A stretch of DNA of 38,826 nucleotides, from NCBI GenBank assembly GCA_023229545.1, contig JALNZB010000032.1, forward strand, positions 1 to 38,826, given 5' to 3'. Every line of letters starts with the position of its first letter. Within the stretch, counting starts at the first letter, position 1. The position numbers and the translations under genes were made by a program. Under the pieces are notes generated by a model. The model was not told the origin of the DNA and did not search any database. It saw nothing but the letters and a program-made list of their open reading frames with translations. Of the stretch, positions 1 through 7,408 are shown piece by piece. The stretch is from Sulfuritalea sp. (lineage in GTDB: Bacteria > Pseudomonadota > Gammaproteobacteria > Burkholderiales > Rhodocyclaceae).

Positions 1-120
1 TCAGCGGATTCCATCAGGGCCAGCAGGTTCAACCTGCACCACAGGCCGGATATAAAACTGCAGCCTATCTGTCCCAACACACCAAATCGTCCTTGCAAAC
101 GGGAGGCGTCCATATAAACC
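1..120 (+). CDS. Possible 3' end of an upstream gene (rnfC?), partial
   Basis: Frame 1 is open from the window edge to a TAA at 118-120, two bases before the chosen rnfD ATG. The first 16 codons mostly end in G or C, as in the coding regions here, but the later codons do not. Position and translational coupling would fit the tail of rnfC, which normally precedes rnfD. The 39 residues are not recognisable. Frame 3 is also open here and runs into rnfD, so this is a weak call. Confidence 0.25.
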
Positions 121-122
121 GC

Positions 123-1208
123 ATGAGCCACGCCATCGCAAACCCTGGTGGCATACCCGTCGCCGCACCGCACGCGACGACCAGCAACAGCCCCGGTCGC
201 GTCATGGCCACCGTCATGGCGGCGCTGGCCCCGGCCACCCTGTTCGGCTTCTGGCTTTACGGCTGGCCGGCCATTTATCTATGGAGCATCACCATCGGCT
301 TCACCCTGCTCGGCGAAGCCTTCTGCCTGCGCCTGATGAGACGCCGCGCGCTGCCGGTGCTGTTCGACGGCTCGGCGGCCCTCACCGGCTGGCTGCTGGC
401 GGTGTCGCTGCCGCCCTGGGCGCCATGGTGGATCGGCGCTTTCGGCGGCCTGTTCGCCGCAGTCCTCGGCAAGCAGGTGTTCGGCGGCCTCGGCCAGAAC
501 CTGTTCAACCCGGCCATGGTGGCGCGCGTCGCCCTGCTGATTTCCTTCCCCTTGCAGATGACGGCTTGGGTCGCGCCCTTGCCGATTTCCAGCGCCGCCG
601 CGCCGGGCCTGATCGACGGCCTGCTGATCACGCTGAAGGGCGCGCCGCCGGGCTTCGACGCCGTCGCCAGCGCCTCCCTGCTCGGCTTCGCCAAGACCGA
701 GCTGTCGCGCGGCATCGACCTGCTGCAAGCCCTGCTCAACGCGCCGACGCAAGCCTGGTACGGCAGCCGCCCCGGCAGCCTCGGCGAAACGGCGGCCTGG
801 CTGATCGCCGCAGGTGGCGTGGCGATGATGTTGCTGCGCATCATCACCTGGCACATCCCGGTCGCGATGCTGGCCGGCATCGCCGCGCCAGCGCTGATCC
901 TCCACGCCGTCGATCCGGCGCGCTACCTCGATGCAACCACTCACCTGCTGTCCGGCGGCGCCATGCTCGGAGCATTCTTCATCGCCACCGATTACGTCAC
1001 CTCGCCCAACACGCCGAAAGGACAACTGATTTTCGGCGCCGGCTGCGGCCTGCTGACCTTTGTCATCCGAACCTGGGCCGGCTACCCGGAAGGCGTGGCC
1101 TTCGCCGTGCTGCTGATGAATGCGCTGACCCCCGTCATCGATGCCTATGTCAAGCCGCGCATCTATGGCCGCGACCGCAAGGGCGTCGCCCTGGAACCGG
1201 TGAAATAG
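123..1208 (+). CDS. rnfD: Rnf electron transport complex subunit RnfD
   Basis: RnfD is an integral membrane subunit of the Rnf complex, which couples ferredoxin:NAD oxidoreduction to ion movement. In diazotrophs it can supply reduced ferredoxin to nitrogenase. The protein is strongly hydrophobic with many membrane segments and contains NqrB/RnfD landmarks: FDGSAALTGWLLA near residue 90, GKQVFGGLGQNLFNPAM near 120, and ATDYVTSPNTPKGQ towards the C-terminus. The ATG at 123 (MSHAIANPGG) is chosen over an in-frame TTG at 93 because a GGGAGG stretch (101-106) precedes it, although the spacing is long. The residue expected to carry covalent FMN lies in DAVASAS, so the usual SAT Thr appears to be Ser. 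rnfH follows directly, with no rnfG or rnfE between. A fragment of this gene recurs at about 5.35-5.5 kb. Confidence 0.9.
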   Translation: MSHAIANPGGIPVAAPHATTSNSPGRVMATVMAALAPATLFGFWLYGWPAIYLWSITIGFTLLGEAFCLRLMRRRALPVLFDGSAALTGWLLAVSLPPWAPWWIGAFGGLFAAVLGKQVFGGLGQNLFNPAMVARVALLISFPLQMTAWVAPLPISSAAAPGLIDGLLITLKGAPPGFDAVASASLLGFAKTELSRGIDLLQALLNAPTQAWYGSRPGSLGETAAWLIAAGGVAMMLLRIITWHIPVAMLAGIAAPALILHAVDPARYLDATTHLLSGGAMLGAFFIATDYVTSPNTPKGQLIFGAGCGLLTFVIRTWAGYPEGVAFAVLLMNALTPVIDAYVKPRIYGRDRKGVALEPVK

Positions 1209-1241
1209 CGGTCGCCCGCAGCCCCTACGAGGAGAAGAACC

Positions 1242-1523
1242 ATGCAGATCGGCGTCGCCTATTCCGAACCCGCCAACCAGATCTGGCTGACCACCGAGGT
1301 GCCCGACGATTCCACGGTCGAGGCCGCGATCGAAAAATCCGGCATCCTCAGAATGTTCCCGACCATCGATCTGGCAACGCAGAAGGTCGGCGTCTTCGGC
1401 AAGCTGGTCAAGCTCGATGCCGTCCTCAAGCCCGGCGACCGCGTCGAAATCTATCGCGCCATCACCTGCGATCCGCAGACCGTGCCGCGCCGCGATGGCG
1501 TTGGCGCGGATGATGACGAATAG
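1242..1523 (+). CDS. rnfH: RnfH family ubiquitin-like protein
   Basis: This is a 93-residue protein of the RnfH/UPF0125 family, a small beta-grasp (ubiquitin-like) fold encoded at the end of many nif-linked rnf operons. Its biochemical role is not established. Family features are the start VAYSEPANQIW, the central GILRMFP and GVFGKLVKLD stretches, and VEIYRAITCDP near the end. A GAGGAG Shine-Dalgarno lies just upstream of the ATG. The gene follows rnfD by 33 bp, so the two are probably co-transcribed. The acidic tail GVGADDDE is echoed in a remnant ending at 5511. The gene meets the response-regulator gene tail to tail with 2 bp between stop codons. Confidence 0.9.
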   Translation: MQIGVAYSEPANQIWLTTEVPDDSTVEAAIEKSGILRMFPTIDLATQKVGVFGKLVKLDAVLKPGDRVEIYRAITCDPQTVPRRDGVGADDDE

Positions 1524-1525
1524 GA

Positions 1526-2275
1526 CTACGGCATTGCCGCAGCGCCGACCGGTGCTCCGTTCGATTCCAGCATGTAGCCAACGCCCCGCTGCGCACGTAT
1601 GAATACTCCCCAACCGCTGATTTTTGCGCGCAAGCGGGAGACCATGGCTTCGAGCGCGTTGTCCGTAACGACATCCTGGCCGGCAAGCACCTGCTTCAGT
1701 TGTCGCTTGGGAACCATCCGGTCGCCAAAATTGAGCAGTTCGGCAAGCAGTCGCCATTCGGTCGGCGTCAGCCACGTCCAGTTCAGGCCATCGCCGCAGC
1801 GGGCCGTCTCGAGATCAACCAGCAAACCACCGAGACGCAGGTAACGCGCTGGCTCGGCAGCGCGCCGCCGCAGCGCCGTTGCCAGGCGCGCCAGCAATTC
1901 CGCCGCAGAAAACGGCTTGATCAGGTAGTCGTCCGCGCCTTGCTTGAGCGCCAGTACCCGCATGTCCAGCGCGTCGGTCGGCGACATGACGAGGACCGGC
2001 GGCCTGTTGCGCGATGCCTTGCAAATCGAATCGAGGATGTCGAGGCAGGACGCATCGTGTGGCGTCAAGTTGAACAAGACCACCTCGGGCGCGTTGCCGC
2101 TCAGCCAGGCCAGCGCGCCCGCCTGATCGGCGCACCAGACCGGCTCGTAGCCCGCCTGCGACAAGGCGTCGACAAGCAAGTGCGCCGCTGCGGCATCGCC
2201 TTCCACGATCAGGATGCGACTCGGTGTCCCGATGCTTGAATTGTTCGCAGCCGCCTGCGTTGGCAAACCCTTCAT
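1526..2275 (-). CDS. OmpR-type response regulator with degenerate receiver
   Basis: Residues 20-130 form a receiver domain and roughly 140-240 a winged-helix OmpR/PhoB-type DNA-binding domain (LTPTEWRLLAELL ... VSRLRAKI ... RGVGYMLE). The receiver lacks key residues. The phospho-acceptor position in EVVLFNLTP is Asn69 (codon AAC) instead of Asp, and the acidic pair reads Glu25-Gly26 in LIVEGD. The switch Ser98 and Lys120 (YLIKPF) remain. It therefore probably cannot be phosphorylated in the normal way and may act as a constitutive or ligand-controlled atypical regulator. It is divergent from the histidine kinase gene across about 150 bp, and its stop lies 2 bp from the rnfH stop. Its targets are unknown; rnf or the neighbouring kinase genes are plausible. 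Confidence 0.85.
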   Translation of the reverse strand: MKGLPTQAAANNSSIGTPSRILIVEGDAAAAHLLVDALSQAGYEPVWCADQAGALAWLSGNAPEVVLFNLTPHDASCLDILDSICKASRNRPPVLVMSPTDALDMRVLALKQGADDYLIKPFSAAELLARLATALRRRAAEPARYLRLGGLLVDLETARCGDGLNWTWLTPTEWRLLAELLNFGDRMVPKRQLKQVLAGQDVVTDNALEAMVSRLRAKISGWGVFIRAQRGVGYMLESNGAPVGAAAMP

Positions 2276-2362
2276 GTGCGCTTCGATCTCCAGTCCATGA
2301 ACCGATGGAGTGTAGATGCCTTACCTGCGGTGGCGACCTAGCAATGCCCCTAGTTTCCCGGA

Positions 2363-2382
2363 GCGGAACGCGCCTGTTCCGC
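2363..2382. promoter_or_regulatory. Perfect inverted repeat in divergent intergenic region
   Basis: GCGGAAC (2363-2369) and GTTCCGC (2376-2382) are perfect inverted arms separated by 6 bp, centred between the divergent response-regulator and histidine-kinase genes. A TTTCCC/GGGAAA pair flanks it more widely (near 2354 and 2398). Its size and place suit an operator for a dimeric regulator, perhaps the divergent OmpR-type protein or the FixJ-like protein. A hairpin in the kinase leader is the alternative. Confidence 0.4.
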
Positions 2383-2429
2383 AATGGGTCGAAATGTGGG
2401 AAAGTCCGGGCTGTACTGGAGTTCCAACC

Positions 2430-3851
2430 ATGACCCGCGCCATTCCGTTCCTGCTTCTTGATCGACTCAGTCCGCGCCAGGCAGCGCTGGGCGCTGGAGT
2501 CCTGATCCTGCTCATCGCCGCCGCCGACTACGCCACCGGCTACGAGGTCCGCCTGTCCATCCTCTACCTTGTCCCCATCGGTCTGGCTACGTGGACTGTG
2601 GGCGCCACAGCGGGCATCGCCGCCGCTGCCGCCGCCAGCCTGTGCTGGCTGTTCAGCTTCCACTCGGCGCATTTCTACGCCAACCAGGGCTACTACATGT
2701 GGGAAGGCGCGGTCATGCTGACGGGATTTCTCGCCGTTGTCCTGCTGCTGGCACGCCTGCGCCGTGCGCTAAGCGAAGCCGACGAGCGTTTTATCCGCGT
2801 CCTCGAGGAAATGAACGCGGCGGCGTATGTGATGGATGAGCAGTGCGGCGAACTGCTCTATGCCAATCCGCAAATGTTCGATCTGATCGGTGCCACGACC
2901 GCCGAGTCGGTCAATCGGTTCGAGGCGGATTTGCATCGGGACAGTGCCGAGACGCCGTCGCAACCCGTTTCTCTGGAATGCGACTTCGTGGCAAGCACGC
3001 TGCACAACCGAAGCACTGAACGCTGGTACCTGTTGCAGGCGGGCGACATTCCATGGGGATCCAGACCCGGCGTCAGGCTCAAGGTCCTCACCGACATCAC
3101 GGAACAGAAGACCGCCGATGCGCTGCGCCAAAAACATCTTGAGGTGCTGCACCAGACCGCGCGACTGGCAACGCTGGCCGAAATTGCCTCGACCCTGGCC
3201 CACGAGATCAACCAGCCGCTGATGGTGATCGCAACCTACACCGATGCCTGCCAACGCCTACTGGAGATGCCGGACTGCGACCGCACCGAGGTCGCGGCTA
3301 CCCTCGGCAAATGCCGCGCCCAGGCATCGCGCGCCGCCGGCATCATCGAGCGTCTGCGCGACTTCATCCGCCAGCGCCAGCATCGACCCCAATCCTGCGA
3401 TGCGAACGCCATCGCAACCGAGGCGGCGGAAATGATGCACGGTCCGCTGGCAGAAGCACGCCTGGTCCTCGACCTGATCCTGGCAAGCCCCGCGCCCGTA
3501 CTGGTCGCTGATCGGACACTGCTGATCCAGGTGCTGGTTAACCTTTTGCGCAACGCCATCGATGCCATGCAGGGGATTCCGGCCGAAGCTCGCCGCCTGT
3601 CGCTGGCCGTTTCCACGGAAGCAGCGGACGAGGTGCTGTTCTCCGTCGCCGACAGCGGACCCGGACTCGCCGAGACCGAAGTCGCCAACCTGTTCGTGCC
3701 CTTCTTCACCACCAAACCCGACGGACTAGGTCTCGGCCTCGCCATCTGCCGATCCGTCGCCGAGGCGCACGGCGGACGCCTGTGGGCGGAGCCAAACCCG
3801 AACGGCGGCACCGTGTTCCGGCTTTCAATTCCGTCGCGGGAGGTCTCTTGA
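2430..3851 (+). CDS. Membrane PAS histidine kinase (FixL/DctS-like)
   Basis: This is a 473-residue sensor kinase. Residues 15-110 hold several hydrophobic membrane segments (GAGVLILLIAAADY, LYLVPIGLATW, VMLTGFLAVVLLLARL). A PAS-like domain spans about 120-230. The kinase core has an H-box with phospho-acceptor His258 (STLAHEINQPL), an N-box (LLRNAIDAM), and G boxes (DSGPGLAE, GLGLGLAI). The LAHEINQPL type H-box is typical of the FixL/DctS/TodS group. The start at 2430 is chosen because GGAG at 2418-2421 sits 8 bp ahead; longer in-frame starts have no such site. The stop overlaps the next gene's TTG start, so the two form a translationally coupled pair. The sensed signal is unknown; no haem-PAS motif was recognised, so oxygen sensing is not shown. 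Confidence 0.88.
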   Translation: MTRAIPFLLLDRLSPRQAALGAGVLILLIAAADYATGYEVRLSILYLVPIGLATWTVGATAGIAAAAAASLCWLFSFHSAHFYANQGYYMWEGAVMLTGFLAVVLLLARLRRALSEADERFIRVLEEMNAAAYVMDEQCGELLYANPQMFDLIGATTAESVNRFEADLHRDSAETPSQPVSLECDFVASTLHNRSTERWYLLQAGDIPWGSRPGVRLKVLTDITEQKTADALRQKHLEVLHQTARLATLAEIASTLAHEINQPLMVIATYTDACQRLLEMPDCDRTEVAATLGKCRAQASRAAGIIERLRDFIRQRQHRPQSCDANAIATEAAEMMHGPLAEARLVLDLILASPAPVLVADRTLLIQVLVNLLRNAIDAMQGIPAEARRLSLAVSTEAADEVLFSVADSGPGLAETEVANLFVPFFTTKPDGLGLGLAICRSVAEAHGGRLWAEPNPNGGTVFRLSIPSREVS

Positions 3852-4486
3852 GCGCCGAGCCCACCACCCCCACCGTATTCATCGTGGATGACGACGAGGC
3901 CATGCGTGACGCACTGTCCATGCTGATGCGCGCTGCCGGACTGCGGGCCGAGACATTCGCCAGCGCCAAGGATTTTCTGCACCACTGCACGCCACGGCTT
4001 TCCGGCTGCCTTTTGCTCGACATTCGCATGCCCGAGATGAGCGGTCTGGAATTGCAGGCCGAGTTGCACAAACGGCGCATTCATTTGCCCATTGTCTTCC
4101 TCACCGGCCACGGCGATGTACCGATGGCAGTGCGTGCCATGAAGGATGGCGCCGTCGACTTCATTCAGAAGCCGGTGGGCGAGCACCGCTTGGTCATGGC
4201 AGTGATGAAAGCGCTCAAGACGGACGCCGAGCGCGACCGCCTTTTACATGGAGCCGCCGACCTGCCGGAAGACGCGTCACGTCGCCTTGAAGCGCTTTCC
4301 GAACGCGAGCGCGAAGTGCTGCAACAGGTACTGCGCGGTCGGCAAAACCGCGAGATCGCTGTGGCGCTGAACATCAGCGTCAAGACCGTCGAATTCCATC
4401 GCGCGAACATTCGCGAAAAGCTTGGGGTCGGCAGCCTGCAGGAACTGTTCAGCCTCGTCTACGGCGAACTTGGCGACAAACGATGA
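3848..4486 (+). CDS. FixJ-like response regulator (receiver + LuxR HTH)
   Basis: This 212-residue regulator is the partner of the kinase just upstream. The receiver (residues 8-125) has intact acidic residues Asp14-Asp15 (IVDDDE), phospho-acceptor Asp58 (LLLDIRMPEMSG), Thr86 (FLTGHGD) and Lys108 (IQKPV). The C-terminus is a LuxR/FixJ helix-turn-helix (LSEREREVLQQV ... KTVEFHRANIREKLG). The start is a TTG at 3848 that overlaps the kinase TGA and is preceded by GGGAGG (3838-3843). The first residues are then MSAEPTTPTVFIVDDDE, the usual FixJ length. Upstream in-frame ATGs would add residues with no family counterpart. Regulation of nif or rnf genes is plausible from position but not shown. Confidence 0.88.
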   Translation: MSAEPTTPTVFIVDDDEAMRDALSMLMRAAGLRAETFASAKDFLHHCTPRLSGCLLLDIRMPEMSGLELQAELHKRRIHLPIVFLTGHGDVPMAVRAMKDGAVDFIQKPVGEHRLVMAVMKALKTDAERDRLLHGAADLPEDASRRLEALSEREREVLQQVLRGRQNREIAVALNISVKTVEFHRANIREKLGVGSLQELFSLVYGELGDKR

Positions 4487-4562
4487 CTGGTGGCAACCCT
4501 AGTCCGCATCCATTCGCCAAGCTCTAGGATCATGGATTATCCGTTTGTGGAGGCGATACGGC

Positions 4563-5339
4563 ATGGCCAGCATTGCAGAAGAGCGCGTCGTCAGCGTTCA
4601 TCATTGGAACGATACCCTGTTCAGCTTCAGGACTACCCGCAATCCGGGCCTGCGTTTCGAAAACGGGCATTTCGTGATGATCGGCCTCGAAGTCGACGGG
4701 CGACCGCTGATGCGCGCCTACAGCATCGCCAGCGCCAACTATGACGAGCACCTGGAGTTCCTCAGCATCAAGGTCGCCAACGGCCCGCTGACTTCGCGAC
4801 TCCAGCACTTGCGCGTCGGCGACCCGGTGCTGGTCAGCCGCAAACCCACCGGCACGCTGGTGCAGCACGATTTGCTGCCCGGCACGCATCTCTACCTGTT
4901 CGCCACCGGCACAGGCCTCGCTCCTTTCATGAGCATTATCCAGGACCCTGAAACCTACGAGCGCTTCGAGAAGGTGGTACTGTTCCACGGCGTGCGCCGC
5001 GTCAGCGAACTGGCCTATTCCGACTTCATCACCAACGAGTTGCCGGGCAACGAATACTTTGGCGCCGCCATACGGGAAAAGCTCATCTACTATCCGTCGG
5101 TGACCCGCGAGGCCTTCCGCAACCAGGGGCGACTGCATGACCTGATCGAGACCGGAAAGCTGTTCAGCGACATCGGCCTGCCGCCCCTCGATCCGGCCCG
5201 GGACCGGGCCATGCTCTGCGGCAGCCCGGCAATGCTGAAAGACACCACGGCACTGCTCGACCGCCACGGCTTCCACATCTCGCCCCACACCGGACAAGCC
5301 GGCGATTACGTGATCGAGCGCGCCTTCGTCGAACAATAA
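4563..5339 (+). CDS. fpr: Ferredoxin-NADP reductase
   Basis: This 258-residue FAD enzyme (FNR superfamily, bacterial Fpr subclass) exchanges electrons between NADP(H) and ferredoxin or flavodoxin in the cytoplasm. The FAD-binding motif RAYSIAS is at residues 51-57, the NADP-binding glycine motif ATGTGLAPFMS at about 114-124, and the C-terminal family signature YVIERAFVEQ ends the protein. The ATG at 4563 has GGAGG at 4549-4553, 9 bp ahead; an in-frame TTG at 4545 lies upstream of that site and is rejected. It follows the FixJ-like gene by 76 bp in the same direction. Next to rnf and nif genes it probably belongs to the low-potential electron supply for nitrogenase, but Fpr can also serve oxidative-stress functions. 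Confidence 0.92.
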   Translation: MASIAEERVVSVHHWNDTLFSFRTTRNPGLRFENGHFVMIGLEVDGRPLMRAYSIASANYDEHLEFLSIKVANGPLTSRLQHLRVGDPVLVSRKPTGTLVQHDLLPGTHLYLFATGTGLAPFMSIIQDPETYERFEKVVLFHGVRRVSELAYSDFITNELPGNEYFGAAIREKLIYYPSVTREAFRNQGRLHDLIETGKLFSDIGLPPLDPARDRAMLCGSPAMLKDTTALLDRHGFHISPHTGQAGDYVIERAFVEQ

Positions 5340-5351
5340 GGCGTCGCGGCA

Positions 5352-5511
5352 GTCAGGGCGGCGGCGCGATGATGATGATGATGATGCGGATCATCATCTG
5401 GCACATCCCGCTGGCGATGCTGACCAGCATCGCCGTGCCGGCGCTGATCCTCCATGCCGTCGATCCGGCGCGCTACCTCGACGGCATGGGGGGGGCGACG
5501 AGGACGAGTAG
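5352..5511 (+). pseudogene. Decayed rnfD'-'rnfH remnant
   Basis: The translation RIIIWHIPLAMLTSIAVPALILH... (5387-5481) matches an internal piece of the RnfD encoded at about 830-935 almost residue for residue, continuing to HAVDPARYLD. Immediately after it, GGCGACGAGGACGAGTAG, in another frame, resembles the rnfH ending GADDDE plus stop. The block is thus a second rnfD-rnfH copy collapsed by deletion, with no start and a frame change at the joint. It also holds a run of six ATG triplets (from about 5369). An open frame runs on to 5626, but nothing there resembles a gene. Confidence 0.75.
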
Positions 5512-5579
5512 TCAGGCCTGGGATATCGCCTCGACCGCGGCGCAATCGGGATTCCGTTTGCGATTGGGCGCGGATGTCT

Positions 5580-6203
5580 TCACTCCGCCGCCGCGCCACC
5601 CGGAGAGTTCACCGCGAGAGGCTTGATTGACTCCTCTGTCTCGCTGCGTTCATCCAGAGCGGCGAGTACCAGTTCGGGATTCATCGGCTGTTGCAGTGCG
5701 GTTGCTTCCGGGTCATGGCGATCCCTGACGTTCGGCAGGTCCCGCCGCAGTTCTTCCAGCAGGTCAATCAACTTGGCGGCCTTTTGCTCGGTCAGAAGTG
5801 TCACTTTCAAATCCAGGTGCGCGCGTTGTTCTTCGAGCTTGGCAAGCCGGTTCTGCTTGGACAGAATCACGAACGTGGCCAGCAACGCCGCCAGCCCGAT
5901 GATTCCCTGAAGCCAGTGGAACGGCGGTGGATCGAACTCGCCTCCCGTCGTCTGACGCAACGCGTCGTTTGCAAGCATCCATAGCGCGACAAAGAGCAAA
6001 ATGATGCCCAGGAAGACCGGCTGTCCGATGAAGGAACTGATGCGTTCCAGGATGCGCTGGGAACGGCTGATCTTTTGCTCCTCGCGAGCGTAGAAATCCA
6101 GCACGGCCTCGATGTTCTGGCTGATCTGGTCGCGCTCGAATCCGGCCGGGGCCGCGCCCCGGACCTCAGGCGGTGCCACCTCAGGGCCAGCGTCGTTTTT
6201 CAT
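5580..6203 (-). CDS. DUF1003 family membrane protein
   Basis: This 207-residue protein resembles the DUF1003 family of unknown function. After a polar N-terminus comes a basic helix (DFYAREEQKISRSQRILERIS), the first membrane segment (PVFLGIILLFVALWML), the family-type stretch EFDPPPFHWLQGIIGLAAL, and a second membrane segment (GLAALLATFVILSKQNR). A charged, probably coiled region (LAKLEEQRAHLDLKVTLLTEQKAAKLIDLLEEL) precedes a disordered tail. The start at 6203 (MKNDAGPEV) is chosen because the upstream in-frame extension is not family-like. The neighbours do not explain its role; it stands alone between the rnf/fpr region and the nif operon. Confidence 0.8.
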   Translation of the reverse strand: MKNDAGPEVAPPEVRGAAPAGFERDQISQNIEAVLDFYAREEQKISRSQRILERISSFIGQPVFLGIILLFVALWMLANDALRQTTGGEFDPPPFHWLQGIIGLAALLATFVILSKQNRLAKLEEQRAHLDLKVTLLTEQKAAKLIDLLEELRRDLPNVRDRHDPEATALQQPMNPELVLAALDERSETEESIKPLAVNSPGGAAAE

Positions 6204-6553
6204 GGCATCACCCTTGTGACGCCAATAGACAATCGGCATATAAGGCGCGCCGGCGACATCGCCCGGCACTGACCGATTATTGGAACTTGGCTGTGAATGC
6301 GCTTGTCGGCTGGGATGTGTTCGCTGGGCTTGTCCATTTGGATATCGCGGTAAATCGACAGGCCGCGACATTGCGGCTTGCCAAAACCGCGACAGTGACC
6401 GACACGTGGCGCTGCGTCGGTACGCTACCCCACCGAGCAGGTAGATTCCCGCGAGAAGCCGATGGTCCGAATTCAATGTCAGGCCGCGCGTCTGCGGGCG
6501 CGGTCACGATGGCGTAGGCGAGGAAAATGAGTAAGCGCAGGACGGCACGGATA
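6204..6553. other. Intergenic stretch, nothing recognised
   Basis: This is 350 bp between the DUF1003 start and the nifM stop. Short open frames occur on both strands but none has a family resemblance, a good ribosome site or coding-like third positions. No strong hairpin followed by a T-run was seen. Confidence 0.5.
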
Positions 6554-7408
6554 TCAGGCGGCTTTGTCCCGCAACTGACGACGCAGGGCGTTGATCCACG
6601 CTTTCTGGCGCAGACCGCAACGCTGTTGTTCCAGGTGCTGGCGAATGGTGTCGCGCACCTCGTCATGCAGCGACTGCCGCTCGGGATTAACGGTCTCGCA
6701 ATGGATCAGGTGGAAGCCCAGTTCGGATTCGACGACTTCCGATAAGGCGCCCTCGCTCATGGCAAAGGCGACGGCTTCGAGTTCCGCATAGAGCTGCCCG
6801 CGCGGCACCGTGCCAAGCAGACCGCCGTTCAGTGCCGTGGGACATTCGGAGTGCTTCAGCGCCTGCTCGGCGAAGCGCTCGGGGCTTTTCAGCAGGCGGA
6901 CGCGGATGCCGTCGATCCTGGCGCGGGAAGCCTCGCGCTCATTACCAGCGAGTTCCTCGTTGATGGTGACGAGGATGTGCCGCAGCACGCGCGTCTCGGC
7001 GCGGCGGAAGCGTTCCTTGTGCATGAACCAGAAAATCTCGACTTCGGTATCGCTTACCGCCGTACCGCCAGCGCCGACTTTCTCCAGCACCGCCTCGACC
7101 GTCATGTCGCGCTCCACGGCCTGCCGCAGCGCTGCGGCGTCGAGGCCGATGCGTTCGAGGTCGGCGCAGTAGTCCTCGTCGCTGGCGTAGCGGTCGCGAA
7201 TTTCACCCAGGCTGGCTGCCACCGAAGTTTCCGGCAGCACCACGCTGGCGGCCTCCGGCGTGGTCAGGATCAGCGTCTCGATTTCGCGCTGCTTTGCCGC
7301 AACGCTCTGGACGCGCCGCAGTTCGCTATCGGCCAGGGCTTCGAGCGGTTTGGCGAACAGCTTCGCCGCCAGCTTGAGGCGCAGATAGACGCTACCCGGC
7401 TCATTCAT
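6554..7408 (-). CDS. nifM: Nitrogen fixation protein NifM (peptidyl-prolyl isomerase)
   Basis: NifM is a parvulin-type prolyl isomerase needed to mature the nitrogenase Fe protein (NifH). This 284-residue protein has the NifM N-terminal helical part (residues 1-130) and a C-terminal rotamase domain beginning RRAETRVLRHILVTIN, with NGGLLGTVPRGQLYAELEAVAF and SELGFHLIHCE characteristic of parvulins. The start at 7408 overlaps the end of nifZ by 8 bp, so it is the last gene of the nifV-W-Z-M operon. Residues 110-118 (KVGAGGTAV) are encoded by a copy of the dispersed repeat found nine times in this window (7059-7082). It is in frame and sits in the linker between the two domains, so function need not be lost. 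Confidence 0.92.
   Translation of the reverse strand: MNEPGSVYLRLKLAAKLFAKPLEALADSELRRVQSVAAKQREIETLILTTPEAASVVLPETSVAASLGEIRDRYASDEDYCADLERIGLDAAALRQAVERDMTVEAVLEKVGAGGTAVSDTEVEIFWFMHKERFRRAETRVLRHILVTINEELAGNEREASRARIDGIRVRLLKSPERFAEQALKHSECPTALNGGLLGTVPRGQLYAELEAVAFAMSEGALSEVVESELGFHLIHCETVNPERQSLHDEVRDTIRQHLEQQRCGLRQKAWINALRRQLRDKAA
7059..7082 (+). repeat. Dispersed 24-bp repeat, copy 1 (inside nifM)
   Basis: This copy contains the core CCGCCAGCGCCGACTTTC. Read on the nifM strand it encodes KVGAGGTAV in frame. It belongs to a nine-copy family in the window (7059, 9502, 10266, 21127, 30852, 35158, 35790, 36383, 38555). Confidence 0.75.

Noticed and set aside
279..1775. Long minus-strand open frames opposite rnfD/rnfH
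   Set aside because: RnfD and RnfH are recognised on the plus strand; the opposite frames are Arg/Gly/Asp-rich shadows.
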